The notes under the pieces: generated by a model
Told to the model about the DNA's origin: nothing
Databases searched by the model: none
The model's input: only the letters and a program-made list of their open reading frames with translations
Part shown: positions 23,400 through 35,513 of the stretch, piece after piece
Numbering within the stretch: the first letter of the stretch is position 1
How the letters are laid out: each line of letters starts with the position of its first letter
Translations under genes and position numbers: made by a program
NCBI GenBank assembly: GCA_027605045.1
Contig: JAQFWX010000003.1
Location: 744,001-808,000, forward strand
Length of the DNA stretch: 64,000 nt
Reading direction: 5' to 3'
Origin: Phallus indusiatus
Lineage: Eukaryota > Basidiomycota > Agaricomycetes > Phallales > Phallaceae

Positions 23400-24540
23400 G
23401 ATGAATTCGTGAACAATCAAATCACCCACTTCATTTACTTCATAGCGTACAGGGGTCCATTTTCGTGGGTATACTAGTGTCCTGCATGCGGAACTGGAGG
23501 GACTGCTGAAACCATTCTTGAACATCCCTCCCCTGAGCCCGAGACATAAAGTCCAACGGTAGCTCGAATATTCTTTGGTACTTCACCCATTTTTCTCGCT
23601 AGTTCGTGAACTAACTCTTCGCGTCCTGTCTTGGGATACGGCTGAAGCTTCCTCATTTCGCCATCAAAATTGGAATTGTTCGAAATCGGCTTGAATCCTC
23701 AGCAAATTCGAACTGACGACCTGCCTGCGGCTCTCGGACTTCCACATAATCTCCAAGGCGTATTTAGCGTTTTGAACACATGACACATGTGAACCTGATG
23801 GAGTTTTTCCATACAAAGACGTCAGACTGCGATCCACATCAGTCGATGAGGCTCAAATTTTTCAGCACGCGGCGTGAGCCTCCCGACCTTCAGCTTAGCA
23901 ATGCGCATAGCATCCTCTTTTGGATTTTAAGAAGCACTGTTACCCTTCGCAAGCTATTCCAACTCCATCTGATACAACTTCGACAAACCATTCTGATATG
24001 CGATTGAATGCGCATGACGTTGCTGTGCTATCTCTATACACCTCTCGTAAGCTTTCGCTAGAATACTGTCTGCGATCGCTTTCAGTATAACAAATTCATC
24101 TTTCTTGTCCCTCTTGTCTTCTTTTAGCCCGAAAACACCTGCGACGCGTGAAGTTGTCTCGTCGTTTCCACCAAGATACGCTCTTCGCACTTTCGGGTGA
24201 AGTATGTGGCTCTTTCACGGCATTCTTGATCATTCCTACGCTTGGGGTCTTGAGGCCCGAAAACGAGGTGGACATACGAATCGTAGTTGATAAAGAGATC
24301 GGCTCATGTCCAATGCAACGTTCAGCTCAGCCAGGTCCAGAGCACTGCGCTTGAATGGTCTACCGTGCGGAGGAACTGTAATTGGTATTCTGCAAGTAGG
24401 GCAAACGGGTGCCTTTTTAAAGCCAGGTTTCCCGGATTGATCTTAAACACCGATCCAAAGTCCCTTCATCTGTTTTCGAGTTTATCTCGCAAGTGCCGTC
24501 CAAGGTTTCCACGGTGAAGCTATACACAAGTTAACGTTAT
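23400..24540 (-). pseudogene. Frame-broken relic resembling the C-terminal part of an NF-X1/ZNFX1-type helicase
   Basis: Reading the minus strand from 24420, one frame is open over CPTCRIPI, HGRPFKRSALDLAELNVA and DMSRSLYQL. This RING-like Cys-x2-Cys-Arg block with a following basic stretch is like that after the helicase core in NF-X1/ZNFX1-type proteins. Further along the strand, coding-like pieces appear in changing frames: LAKAYERCIEIAQQRHAHSIAYQNGLSKLYQMELE, DAMRIAKLKVGRLTPRAEKFE and YALEIMWKSESRRQ. More follow in VQEWFQQSLQFRMQD. Stop codons and frame changes lie between them without splice signals. I see no helicase motifs. The family assignment is tentative; that this is a decayed coding region is better supported than its identity. 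Confidence 0.4.
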
Positions 24541-24875
24541 GCGTAGTATATCTAGAATATCTCCTGGTTAGATCTCTCCCAGGTTAGTCCCCACACGGGG
24601 TCCACCACATCAACTATTCGTTGCCCGAAGCGCTTAAGATACTTATTTTGTATAGGTCGACGACCCAAGCTCAATATTGATATCGAGAAAACATGAAGCC
24701 CTGACCCGATAAAGAATTACAACAGGCTATGTATCGATTTCTCTTTAAGAAAACTATTGTTAAAATATATAATGCGGCAATAATATTTGATGAGTATAAT
24801 GTGTCTGTTTTCCAAGGTGTCCAACTTTCCAGATAGTTTCTAAATTATACAAAGTGTATTGTCACTCTTTCCAAA
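24541..24875. other. Intergenic AT-rich sequence before Sgt2 3' end
   Basis: 335 bp with no supported gene. It is AT-rich and lies between the decayed segment and the Sgt2 stop codon. Confidence 0.45.
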
Positions 24876-26112
24876 CTACTGCGGCGTTCCCCTCCCGGCA
24901 CCGAATGAATTGGCCCTAGAGTTATAAACATAAGACAAATGTCACGAAAAAAAAAATCGATGTGGGCGTACAGATCTCTGAGGGTAGGATCGGACATCAA
25001 TTCCTGCATTGAAGGCATACCACCACCTGACTGAGCTCGATTTAACTAGAATACAGTTTAACCCGATGTGCAATAAATGCTATAGGATAAATGACTTTAC
25101 CATGTTGGCGATAGCAGGGTTTTGCATCAATCTCTCCATTCCACCATTTGCCATCATACTTTGTGCCATCTGCCTCACCGCCGGATTGTTCATCATACCT
25201 GCTAGGTCCGGCATGCCCCCGCCTCCTCCTCCTCCTCCTCCTCCACCAAACATACCGGCTAGGCTACTCAGGTCGGGGAGCCCACCCCCACTGGACGGGC
25301 TAGACGGAGTGGCTTCATCTGACGTTGACACGTTCGTCGAAATCCGTGCTTCGGCTTGTTCTAAACCAGCTTTGAGGTTGGCATTGTTGGCATCTAGTTC
25401 CAATCCGCGCTTGTAAGCCGATGCAGCTGCTGCGTAATCTTCCAAGCAAAAATGAGCGTGTCTTCACGTCACAAAAAAAAACTAGGGTCAAGACAGAAAC
25501 TCTTATTGTAAAGGTTCGCTTACCCGAGTCGAGAAAATGCTTTAACAAATTTCGGGTCTATTTCTAATGCCTTCTCAGAATCTTCAATTGCCTTGTCATG
25601 CTCTCCTAAAGACGAATATGCCGCAGCGCGATTCGAATAGTATACTACGTTTGTTCCGTCCAACAAGATAGCTTCATTGTATGATTCAATCGCTTTGGCA
25701 TACTCCTTCCGAGACATCAGACCATTTCCTGTCTGTTTCAACTTCTCAGCCTGAGCTTTTTTTTCAGCCGAGACAGGCTGAGGAACAGCGGATGCCGTAG
25801 AGGCAGAACTTGTCGCGATTTTTTCCCGTGTTTTCAAGTAAAGTTCGAACATCGACATTAGGGTTGCCGGTTTGATACTAAGCCTGTCTCTTTGCTGTTT
25901 ATCATTTGGATCAACTCCATATGCCTCCGCAATAGATTGGACTGGAGAAGAAAATAATAAATACCACCGAAGGTTTTGGTGGGAACGGACCTTTCTAACG
26001 AACCTGCTATCTCGATGCCTTCTTGATCTTCCCCTTTGATGGTGCCATCTTGTAAGGATTCCGTCAAAAAATCGATGATACTAAGAGCTAGACGTTCTTT
26101 TTTGTCTGCCAT
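24876..26112 (-). CDS. SGT2: Small glutamine-rich TPR co-chaperone Sgt2/SGTA
   Basis: Sgt2 receives tail-anchored membrane proteins after synthesis and hands them to the Get4/Get5-Get3 pathway; it also binds Hsp70/Hsp90. The start MADKKERLALSIIDFL at 26112 begins the N-terminal dimerisation domain (VQSIAEAYGVDPND), which docks Get5. Then come three TPR units (AEKLKQTGNGLMSRKEYAKAIESYNEAI, NRAAAYSSLGEHDKAIEDSEKAL, SRLGHAHFCLEDYAAAASAYKRGL). The C-terminus has a poly-Gly tract and the Met-rich substrate-binding region (MMNNPAVRQMAQSMM, NGGMERLMQNPAIANM). The last exons give SGGGMPSMQELMSDPTLRDL and ANSFGAGRGTPQ. Divergent from PCM1. Confidence 0.92.
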
Positions 26113-26260
26113 AATTTTGCGGTGCGTAGGGTGATAGTATAACTGTTGATCTGTAGTAACAATCAGGCTAATGTTTATGTAAGTGGGTGGCGCACCAGGT
26201 GCCCATCTTATATCCTAATCTTCCAAGATCTTTTCAGTCGCCTGAATTTACGATCATTAA
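26113..26260. promoter_or_regulatory. Divergent promoter, Sgt2 / PCM1
   Basis: 148 bp between divergent start codons, therefore a shared promoter. No clear TATA box or known motif stands out. Confidence 0.45.
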
Positions 26261-28175
26261 ATGTCTTCGTTACCAACGGCTGCTCTAGTGCAATTTTCCG
26301 ATCGCCATCCTAAACCATCCGGTATCAATTTCTCGTACGGTACCGCCGGTTTCCGAACTCAGTGGGCATATTGCACAACGATAACATACACGGAGCTAAT
26401 CTTTATTCAGGGCTGCTCTACTCGACTCAGTTTTATTTCGTGTCGGAGTGCTAGCAGCTCTTCGAAGCAAGAGGCTTGATGGCAAGACCATTGGAGTGAT
26501 GGTGACTGCTTCTCATAATCCTGAAGCCGTATGTTTCTTGCGACTATATCACACCCTCGTAATCAGAGTCATTGTATACAGGATAATGGAGTCAAACTCG
26601 TCGATCCCAGGGGCGAAATGTTAGAAAACTCATGGGAAGCATTAGCGACCAGTTTATCCAACGCGGAGACCACCAACGATTTTATTCAAGTGGTTACAAA
26701 CATTATCAACCAGCAAAAAATAGACATATTAAAACCAGCAAATGTTGTATATGCACGCGATACTAGGCCATCAGGTCCCAACCTTGTTGCTGCACTCGAG
26801 GATGGTCTACGTGCCATGGACGCCGTCGCTAGAAATGAAGGTATTCAAACTACACCAATCCTGCATTACTTTGTTCGTTGCATCAACTCCAAAGGAACGA
26901 AGGATGACTACGGTGATCCTTCGGAACAAGGTTATTATCAGAAACTCGGAAGCGCTTTCCGAAAGCTAATGGTCAGTCTTTCTGCTATGATCTCGCTTTG
27001 ACTTATTGACTTATTCCTTTTCGTTAGGCTGGGAGAAAAGCTACACCGCTGGTGGTTGACTGTGCCAATGGCGTTGGCTTTTTCGCTGCTAAAGCGATAT
27101 CAGAACATATTGGATCGGTTCTTCAACTGATCCCACATAATATCGCCATTAACGCACTAGGTGCCCTGAACAATTCGTGTGGAGCAGATTACGTGAAAAC
27201 TTCACAACGTCTTCCCCCATCTTTAGCGTCTGTCCTTCAACCGGGACAACGTGCATGTAGTTTCGACGGCGATGCAGATCGGCTTATATACTTTTACTTG
27301 GATGATCGATCTCAGTTTCATATGCTGGATGGCGACAAGATAGCCGCATTGGTAGCAAATTTCATTGTAGAGCTAGTCAAAGGAGCGGGACTTGAGAAAA
27401 CCCTTGAAGTCGGCGTTGTTCAAACCGCATATGCTAATGGCAGTTCTACGAAGTACCTCAGTGAAGTCAGTCCGTTGCTTGCTCTACTAGTTCTATTCAA
27501 GTTACTGAATTAAACACGACAGAGACTACCGGTCCAATGTGTCAAAACCGGTGTCAAAAATCTACACCATGCAGCCGAACGCTATTCCATCGGGGTTTAC
27601 TTTGAGGCAAACGGTCATGGAACTGTACTGTTTTCTCCCAGTGCCCTGGGCACGCTGGCATCTCATCAACCCTCCACGCCGGCCCAATCAACCTATTTAA
27701 CTAACCTTATCGCACTGTCCGAACTCATAAACCAGACAGTAGGAGATGCACTTTCAGACATGTTACTTGTAGAGGTTATCTTGGCACATAAAGGCTACAG
27801 CGGCTATGAATGGGACTCCATATATTCTGACCTTCCTAATCGGCTGGTCAAAGTTGTAGTGAAAGATAGGAATCTATTTGTAACTGAAGATGCCGAACGA
27901 CGTTTGACCAATCCAGTTGGACTGCAACAAAAACTGGATGAAATTATCAGAAAATATGGTGGCGGGAGAGCTTTTGTGCGACCGAGCGGAACAGAAGATG
28001 TGGTCCGTGTTTATGCAGAGGCAACACTTCGCCCCCAAGCCGATGGTGAGTTGCGAACCTACCTTGATATATATTTCAGCTCATCAAATCCTCAGAATTG
28101 GCTTTCAAAGTAGCTGGTCTTGTATATGATGAGTCGGGTGGGGATCCGGCTAATAAGCCCAAGGAATTCTTGTAA
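26261..28175 (+). CDS. PCM1: Phosphoacetylglucosamine mutase
   Basis: Converts GlcNAc-6-phosphate to GlcNAc-1-phosphate in UDP-GlcNAc synthesis, which feeds chitin, N-glycans and GPI anchors. The start is [20 protein letters not shown] first intron joins [10 protein letters not shown] to [19 protein letters not shown], followed by the catalytic phosphoserine loop TASHNPEA. It continues with [21 protein letters not shown], the metal-binding loop [31 protein letters not shown] and the phosphate-binding loop FVRPSGTED. The stop is at 28173-28175. All active-site loops are present and no frame break was seen. A same-strand Dug3-like gene starts 201 bp downstream. Confidence 0.94.
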
Positions 28176-28376
28176 GATTAAACGCAGCATGCATACGTAC
28201 ACAATAATGATATTAGAATTATGCAAATGTAAAGAATGTACCCTTTTTTTCAATTAAACAGTTTGTTCACCATGATCTATCATCTTGAACTAAATATCGC
28301 GTGCGAACTCTGACAGTGACTCAGAGATATCGGTCTGGCTGAACGAGCGCGCTTTCAATAGTACTTACCGCAAACA

Positions 28377-29904
28377 ATGTGTCGTCTCGTCGTTTATAAA
28401 GGGACTCAGCCTGTCCAGTTATCCCAAGTATTAAGCACGTGATTAATTGTGTTTAAACAGCTTGTTCAATCATCATGTAGCTTCTTACTAGGCCTGCTCA
28501 CTCTATCATTCGTCAAGCTTTTGACCCGCGATTGCGAACAGATCATAGGAGACCTATCAATGGCGACGGTTTCGGTGTCGGTGAGCACTATCTCTCTTAA
28601 ATTATATCGAAGTTGGCTGTTTAACTGGGAAATAGGTTGGTATGACTCTGTTTATGACCCTGAGCTCGGTACACAACCATGCATCTTCACCTCTGTTACC
28701 CCGGTACGTTAACCATATGTTATTGTCAAGCTCTCTTTAACAGTTCAAAAGGCCTGGAACAATGACAATTTGACTAGGCTAGCAGAGAAAATCAAGTCCC
28801 CCCTTGTTTTGTTTGTGCTTGAGTTGTTGATTCTTTAGCCGTCACCTGAAACGTATCGTTTCCAGTGCCCATGTGCGAGCTTATACGTCCGGCTCATTAT
28901 CTTTGGACAATTGCCATCCATTCGTGTTCGGAAATTTGATGGTAGATTTTATTTTCAAATCTAGGGTAATTCGAAGCAAATCATCTATCATTCCTAGTTT
29001 ATGCATAATGGAGAGGTTGCCGGATTCGAGAAGTTTAAGCGTACCTTACAAGGGAGTTTGAATGACGAGATCTTCTCAGTTGTCAAGGGAAACACAGGTA
29101 TGTCTATCATTGCCAGCTAAGCCTCAGCTAAAATGACGTTAGATTCTGAATGGAGTTTTGCTCTGTTTCTTTCCAAGGTAAGCTAATTTTATGCAGCTGA
29201 AATTGATTGTCCTACATTCTCAACAGCTTCCCGATTGTCATGCGACTCATTTCAGCACACAAACTTTGAGACGAGCTATGGAAGCTACTATCACCTCTCT
29301 GAATGAATTTGCTCGTGAGGCTGATGTCACGGAGGTTTGGAAGATTTCCCGCGCTCATGAAAGTCGCTTTGACGAAAATTTTAACAGCCCAGTCTACTAA
29401 ATTTTGTCGTCACCGATGGTGAAACTGTAGTAGCCACAAGATATATTTCGTCCAAAGTCCACGAGGCAGCATCGCTGGTAAGTGTTCCTAATCACTCTTA
29501 TCTCTCGTGAAGTAATTTGTCAGTAGTGGTACTCCTCTGGAACATCCTTCGACGAATATGCGCCTGGAGGGCACTATCGCATGTCAAAATCCGACAAACG
29601 CGAAAACATTGTACTGATAGCGAGTGAACCATTGACATTCGAAAAAGGTGTTTATATGTCCTATTTTCCATAGTTTAAGGGTTTGACAGTATTGATAAAG
29701 CTGACTGGATGGAAATTCGTACTAACACCATGGTTGTAATAACACCGAAAATGGTTGGTCAATGAAACCTCTCTGTGATGATTCCTACTTAGCTTCCCCT
29801 AGAACATTCTACAGATACCAATCATAGATGAGTTTTATGTGGCTCCTTCAGATCCAGCTTCCCAGAATAGAGGGACCGGTTTCGCAACTGACAAAGGCTT
29901 TTGA
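28377..29904 (+). CDS. Class-II glutamine amidotransferase, Dug3-like
   Basis: An N-terminal-nucleophile glutamine amidotransferase related to yeast Dug3, which with Dug2 degrades glutathione; EgtC-like hydrolases are relatives. The start MCRLVVYKGTQPVQLSQ at 28377 places the catalytic Cys at position 2. Splicing then gives LLTRPAHSIIRQAFDPRLR, RRPINGDGFGVGWYD and YDPELGTQPCIFTSVTPAWNNDNL. Later exons carry the HNGEVAGFEKFKRTLQG and GNTDSEWSFALFL blocks, then VTDGETVVATRYI and SKSDKRENIVLIASEPLT. The Asn-Gly-Asp of NGDGFG and the HNG block are typical of the glutaminase pocket. Several exons are under 60 nt. Dug2 and Dug1 are not in the window. Confidence 0.85.
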
Positions 29905-32169
29905 TTTGGTTTTGAGATCTTGGGGTCCATTTACTTGCTCAACTATTATAATGATAATAATACTATTACCTCCGTAACTTTGAAACATGCACTCTTTACT
30001 CGTGTGATCATTTCTCAAATGCGGGTTGAATCGTAGTACTACAGGAACTTGTTATGCTCTCCAGGTCTGTGAGTGATTCGTGGACCATGCGATTCATGTG
30101 GAAAGGAAGCGACATTCGCCGCAGCGCCGGCCTTCAAACTCCTTCAAACCCTTCATACTAACCTTCGGTGTCCGAATTTGGTAACCAAGTATACTCGTAT
30201 GCATGGTTCGGCTCTCGAAGCTCGAGTCAACGTGCATCACCGGTCATCATCCCACAACAAGGTTTGACAAATTCCTAGCCTGGTAAAGGGCGGGTCAAAA
30301 AACACAAACTTGGACATATACTTCCTTTGTAGCAGTTTGTAGCATACATGCACAACGTTGTCTGATTCTAGATGATCCTCGAAGACAATAATTTGAAAGC
30401 TATACCCATCGATCTAAATTTTTTCCAAATTCTAGTCAGTATGTCGAGTAGTAATCCTGGCCACCCACTCCCTAAATCCTTGCCAGCACACAAAGCAATC
30501 GAAGGTGCTAGAAGAGCATACAATATATACCTTACAATTTAACGTACTGCCGTCTGGTCGGCTTTGCGATGATCCACTGCCCAACCGAAAGGGGCTTGGA
30601 AACAATGATAGTCGATATAGGTCGATTCAAAAAGACCTCGAGGGATTTTTGAATATAGGATATATATACCACGACTTTTTCATCAGGACATGTTAGCCCA
30701 AAGTGTTGGAATATGAGTTGCTCCCGTATATAGTACTTAGTCACGGCGCATCTATAAGCCTCAAGATAGACGACACCTTTTATGTCCGCTACTTCGTCGA
30801 GCCTGGGATTCCAACACAAAGATCGTAGCTTCGACACATACTAATCTAATCTCACCATTGCAGTTCGAGACGACAAAGGCCGAATATCGTCTTTCCGACG
30901 TCCTTGGGATTCATTTGAAAACATCAGGGCAACGATATATAATCAATTGGTGCCTTCAACCCGGGGTAGTGGTCGATATACCCGTAAACAGGTGATTTCT
31001 AGCCCCAAAACATATCGTTGCCTCCTTCACAGTAATTTAATTTTATTGAAGTCCTTAGAACGAGACAAATATAGATGTGCACTTTCAGGCGCGACGGATA
31101 CAAATTCAGCAAAGTACAACCCAGCTTGTAAAAGGACCCTGCCGCGGTAGATAACAAACCATGTGCAAGAGGCCATCTTGTACATGCATGCTGCACATAT
31201 ATTTCCAGTATCTGTCAATGAAAAAATAGGCTACAATAATAAAAAGGTATTAATTTTTTCTTTGATATGATTGGTCGTAAATTAACATAACGGTTTCTAG
31301 AAGATGTACACCTCAATGGTTTGGACCGTCATTAGATGGCTCAGATTCGACAACTCGCAAAAGGAACTCAACGGACAAAAGATCAATAAGTTATATAATT
31401 ATGGGTGTTTTCTATCACAAAGAGTTTGATGCCATGCGACTGTGGCTTGTTGAGACAGTATGTTTAAGTTTGATTTTATTGGTGTCGCTCCTCAAGTGTA
31501 CTGTAATTTGCATACTTGTTTAGAAAACGAAAAAACCGGTATCGAATTGAACTCCATCCTGATATCAGTCGTCAGATCATTGGAATACAGGAGTATAGAA
31601 CTCTGCTTTCACCGAACGAGAGCATTTACACCGGTCCCGTCTCCCGATATTCTAAAGTTGCATACCTTTTGCTGCCAGTTAGCCAGTTCTGTGGGAATAA
31701 CTAAACTGATTTGAAGATAATGTATTAATAATCCTCTCTCTCGTCTTGTTGCTTTGTGACCGAATGTAAGATTGAGTGTGTGCTGAACATCATAGACAGG
31801 AGATAGAACAGGCGGCACGCTGTGCTTCAAGCTACTCGCTTAGGAGGTTGTCAAATGTGTTTTCCTAGACTTTAACCCTACTTTCCCACGGCTAATGACC
31901 TCAAACCTTCGTCCGTTAATGGGACGAAATTTCGCTAAGTCGTCGATAATCAAGCGCCCGCGGCTGCACTCCCTAAGCGTGGGAAAGTAGAGACTCTCCA
32001 TTGACGCATCCTCGTCATCACGTGACCTTACGCGTTACATTATGTGGCATGTGCCATTGTCACGATTTATCCTGATTTTTTATCGTGCTGCAGCTGGGGT
32101 TATTCAAGCTCAAGCATCAACGCAATCTGACTCGCTCGCCCTTGAGCCTGTTTTTTTCAAGAATCACCT
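29905..32169. other. Gene-poor 2.3-kb intergenic region
   Basis: I see no recognisable gene, RNA gene or transposon. Open frames are all under about 100 codons and have no splice-linked partners. Near the right end are a 13-bp inverted repeat (31878-31890 / 31978-31990), a CACGTGAC at 32019-32026 and an ACGCGT at 32030-32035, the last two likely in the kinesin promoter. Confidence 0.4.
31878..31990. repeat. 13-bp perfect inverted repeat, 87-bp spacer
   Basis: CTACTTTCCCACG at 31878-31890 is the exact reverse complement of CGTGGGAAAGTAG at 31978-31990. The 87-bp spacer contains the palindrome CGAAATTTCG. Together this could be a small hairpin element or MITE-like remnant, or a structured transcript; no target-site duplication was identified. 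Confidence 0.6.
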
Positions 32170-35100
32170 ATGAATCCTATAACGCCTGCACAGAACAAAC
32201 GCACCTTGGCTTGTAACAGAACGATTCCTACACCCACCCATCGTGTTACTCGCGCTACAAGCAAAACTAACGCGGTGAAAGAAGCGGAACCCGTCTCTCC
32301 TGAGAAGAAACCAACTCGTCGCGTACCTCCAAATTTCACCAATACAGACAAGCAACAAGTTATAACTGCACGGTCGAAAGGTGTTGAAGATGGAATGACA
32401 GAGAAGCAGCCAATCAAGGTGCGGAAGTGCTTTGTATCTTCTTCAAGACTAATTTTTTTTCAGGCCTTTTTGCGAGTTCGGCCACATAAACCTGAAGGCA
32501 CTACTATAACTAAACCATACCTCATAGCCTTATCCGACACCGCCGTTCGAATGGCCGATCCCTCTCCCCGGTCCCGACAATTAAACACTGAATCAGTTTA
32601 TACATTTACCAAGGTTTTCCCCCCTGAAACTCATCAGTCTGAATTTTTTACGGATGTTGGCCTCCCACTAATACAAGACCTCCTAAATGGACAAAACGGT
32701 TTACTATTCGCATACGGTGTGACAAACTCAGGCAAGACTTACACCATACAAGGTGGTAATAGCAAAGGATCCGCGGGCTTGTTACCCAGAACTCTAGATG
32801 TGATATTCAATAGCCTGGACGGGTTACATAGTGACGCCCTTGTATGTCGTATTAGTAACGTTTTTTTCTACTCTAAGAATTTTTAGTTACGCCCCGTTCG
32901 TTTGGCCGGAGTCGAATATGACAGTGATGATAACGAGAGTGCGAGATCAAGTTTGACCGCAGTGGATCTTTCTTCGACTCGCGAAAGTGTGCTGGCCGAT
33001 ATGGTTGTCGACCATTCGGGTTGGGACGATTACGATGCAACTGGTAAGGTTTAATGAATTGCTTCAACCTGAAATCCTCCCTAATTCGCATTCACCAAGT
33101 TGTGCATGTCGACAAAGATTATGAATATTCCGTGTGGATTTCTTATTTCGAAATATACAACGAGAAAGTTTTCAGTCTATTGGATTCACATTCTTTTGAT
33201 TCGGCCAACACCCTACCTTCTCAGCCTCGACATTACTCAGTAAATGGGCCCAGTAACACTGGCCTGGCCGGAGGTTTAGCTTCAAGTAACTCTGATTCAT
33301 TCCTTTTCAAGCGAAAAGCGTTAGCGTTGAAAAACGACCCGGACGGCGGCAAGTACATTGCAAATCTCCGAGAGATTAGAGTTCGAACTGCAGAGGAGGC
33401 TAAAGCTATTGTTAAACTGGGTCAAATCAATCGGAGAGTTTTTGGTACATTGGCCAATCATGCTAGCAGTCGGTCACATAGCGTTTTTACCATAAAAGTG
33501 ATGAAATCTCGGAAAGACAACCCTGTAAGTTTTACAACCAGCTGGAATTGTGAAGGTGTTAGTGACTTTTGGTAGGATATACACGCGGTACAAGTTTCAC
33601 GACTCTCCATTGTAGATTTGGCTGGGTCTGAGCGAGTTAATAATACTCAAAGCAGTGGAGAACGACTTAAAGAGGCCGGGAACATAAATAAGTCCCTCAT
33701 GGTCTTGGGACAATGTCTGGAAGCTTTACGAGCAAATCAGAAGAAACTTGCCTTGGTTTCGACACCCAATAATGCCAGACTGAACGTAATCCCATTCAGA
33801 CATTCAAAGCTGACAGAGATATTCCAAGATTTTTTCGTTGGAAATGGGAAAGCTGTAAGATCTCTCGTCATCGCTACGTGTTGTTTCGTGTCTGACTAGG
33901 TCGCAATAGGCCATGATCGTTAATATCAACCCATATGATACAGGATTCGACGAAAACTCCAATGTCATGAAATTTTCCGCATTGGCAAGAGATGTACATA
34001 CTGCTACTCAGAAACGACCACCGCCTTCCGCAATCCCTCGCTTTGCTCCTCAAACTAACCATAGAAAAGTAACTCTTTCAGTTGGCGGAGGAAAGGGTGC
34101 CAAATTGACAGAAAAGGAAGTTGACATTGTGGAAGGTAAGGAAATCATGTTATTTCGTTTTTAACCGTACACATGAAGTCTATTTGTAGAGGAAGAAGAT
34201 CAAGATGATGAAGCAGACTGGGAGCCTAATAATCCTCTCATAGAAGCTTTGTTCGAACGTGTGGAAGAGCTGCGGATTAGGGTAAGTAATGAATACGACC
34301 TGGGTCGATATCTCTCACTCCTTTGCGTAGCTATTTGAAGCGGAAATGAGATGCGTTCTGACAGAATCTGCGATCAGAGAAGAAGTTATTCAAGAAATGG
34401 AAGGAAGAATGTCGCAAATGGAAAGAATGTACGCAAATAGAATGCGAAATGAGGTGAGAATTAGACGATACTGTGGGACATAGTTGACACTGCTTTTATA
34501 GCTTGAAGAAAACCAACTTAAAATCGATAGAAAAATCGACATGCTGCGTCAAGCTCAGTTTGTCACCCAAGAAGGTCATGCCGTAGAGGAAAGTCTCTCG
34601 GACATCGAAGAAGAGATGGATATTGAGAGAAGCTTGGTGGGTTCATATTGTGCCATACGAGAATATAAGACGTATAACTCTGGTAGATTGTGGAAACAAG
34701 TGGGGATGAGTCGTCACAAACGTCCGGTAAGATGACGCGCGAAGGGAATCCATTAGTTTGACTTACTATTGTTAAGTGGATGAGCATGCAAGTTCATTAG
34801 CCAGGAAACGACCCCTCTCCCATGTGGTTATCACGGAAGATTCATCTGGAGACCTGGGCTTATTTAGCTTTGCGGAAGAGGAAGAAACTATTTCATCCAG
34901 TTCCACCTCGGCTGAAATTGGAGAAAAAGCTTGGGAAAATGAGGTGGACGAAAACAACTCGCGAGTTCTGGACGTTATTCCCGACTCTCACAGCCCGACT
35001 CCCGACGAGGACATCGAAAGCTCCTCAAGTGTAGTTATAATGGAGGTGCAACCCATTACACCACCAACAATCAAGAAGACCGGCGAGGAAAATACAACGC

Positions 35101-35483
35101 TTCATGATAGGGTAGCCACTGTAACGAAACAGCGAATATCGTTCGACAGCCTTTTGAACCTTGGTGACGATCAATCCGAGGATTCTGTGGCAATCATCCC
35201 GGACAAGCAGGCACGCCAGAAAAGCATTATGTATGCCGGACCAGATGCTGAATATGTACCGAGAGAAGGTGAAATAGATGTACCCAAGAAGAAGAAACGG
35301 CAAGTCGGTTATTTTACGCTTAGCTTCATAAAACTGACCGAGAATTTTCGAATCAGCATTTTGGGTAAAAAGAATATTTTAACAGAAACAGATATAGCAG
35401 CTTTTGCAGAGAAAGCGAATCCGACTGTTGATAACGGTGGAAGCATTCGACGGTTGACGAGGAATAGTAGGAAGAATTCATAG
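32170..35483 (+). CDS. Kinesin-6 family motor (MKLP/KIF20-like, Klp9-like)
   Basis: A plus-end microtubule motor of the spindle midzone, needed for anaphase spindle elongation and cytokinesis. A basic N-terminal extension (MNPITPAQNKRTLACNRT) precedes the motor domain starting at AFLRVRPHKPE. The nucleotide loop is GVTNSGKTYT, a kinesin-6 variant. Switch I is NHASSRSHSVF and switch II DLAGSERV, and the NINKSLMVLGQCLEALR and PFRHSKLTEIFQDFF blocks follow. A long acidic insertion (EYDSDDNESARSSLTAVDLSS) and GGKYIANLREIRV fit kinesin-6. The stalk (FERVEELRIRLFEAEMRC, EGRMSQMERMYANRMRNELEE) is coiled coil and the tail is acidic and Ser-rich. About ten introns are present. The last junction near 35300-35370 is uncertain. 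Confidence 0.88.
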
Positions 35484-35513
35484 TCTTGAGTTGTTTAGAG
35501 TCGTCACACTTCC

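Noticed and set aside
25009..25416. Plus-strand frame with a poly-Pro run
   Set aside because: Antisense of the poly-Gly and Met-rich C-terminus of Sgt2.
30073..31830. Several 60-100-codon frames
   Set aside because: Random-looking sequence with no splice-linked extension; nothing to support a gene.
32873..33091. Minus-strand frame inside the kinesin gene
   Set aside because: Antisense to the kinesin-6 acidic insertion; conserved motor motifs fix the plus strand as coding.
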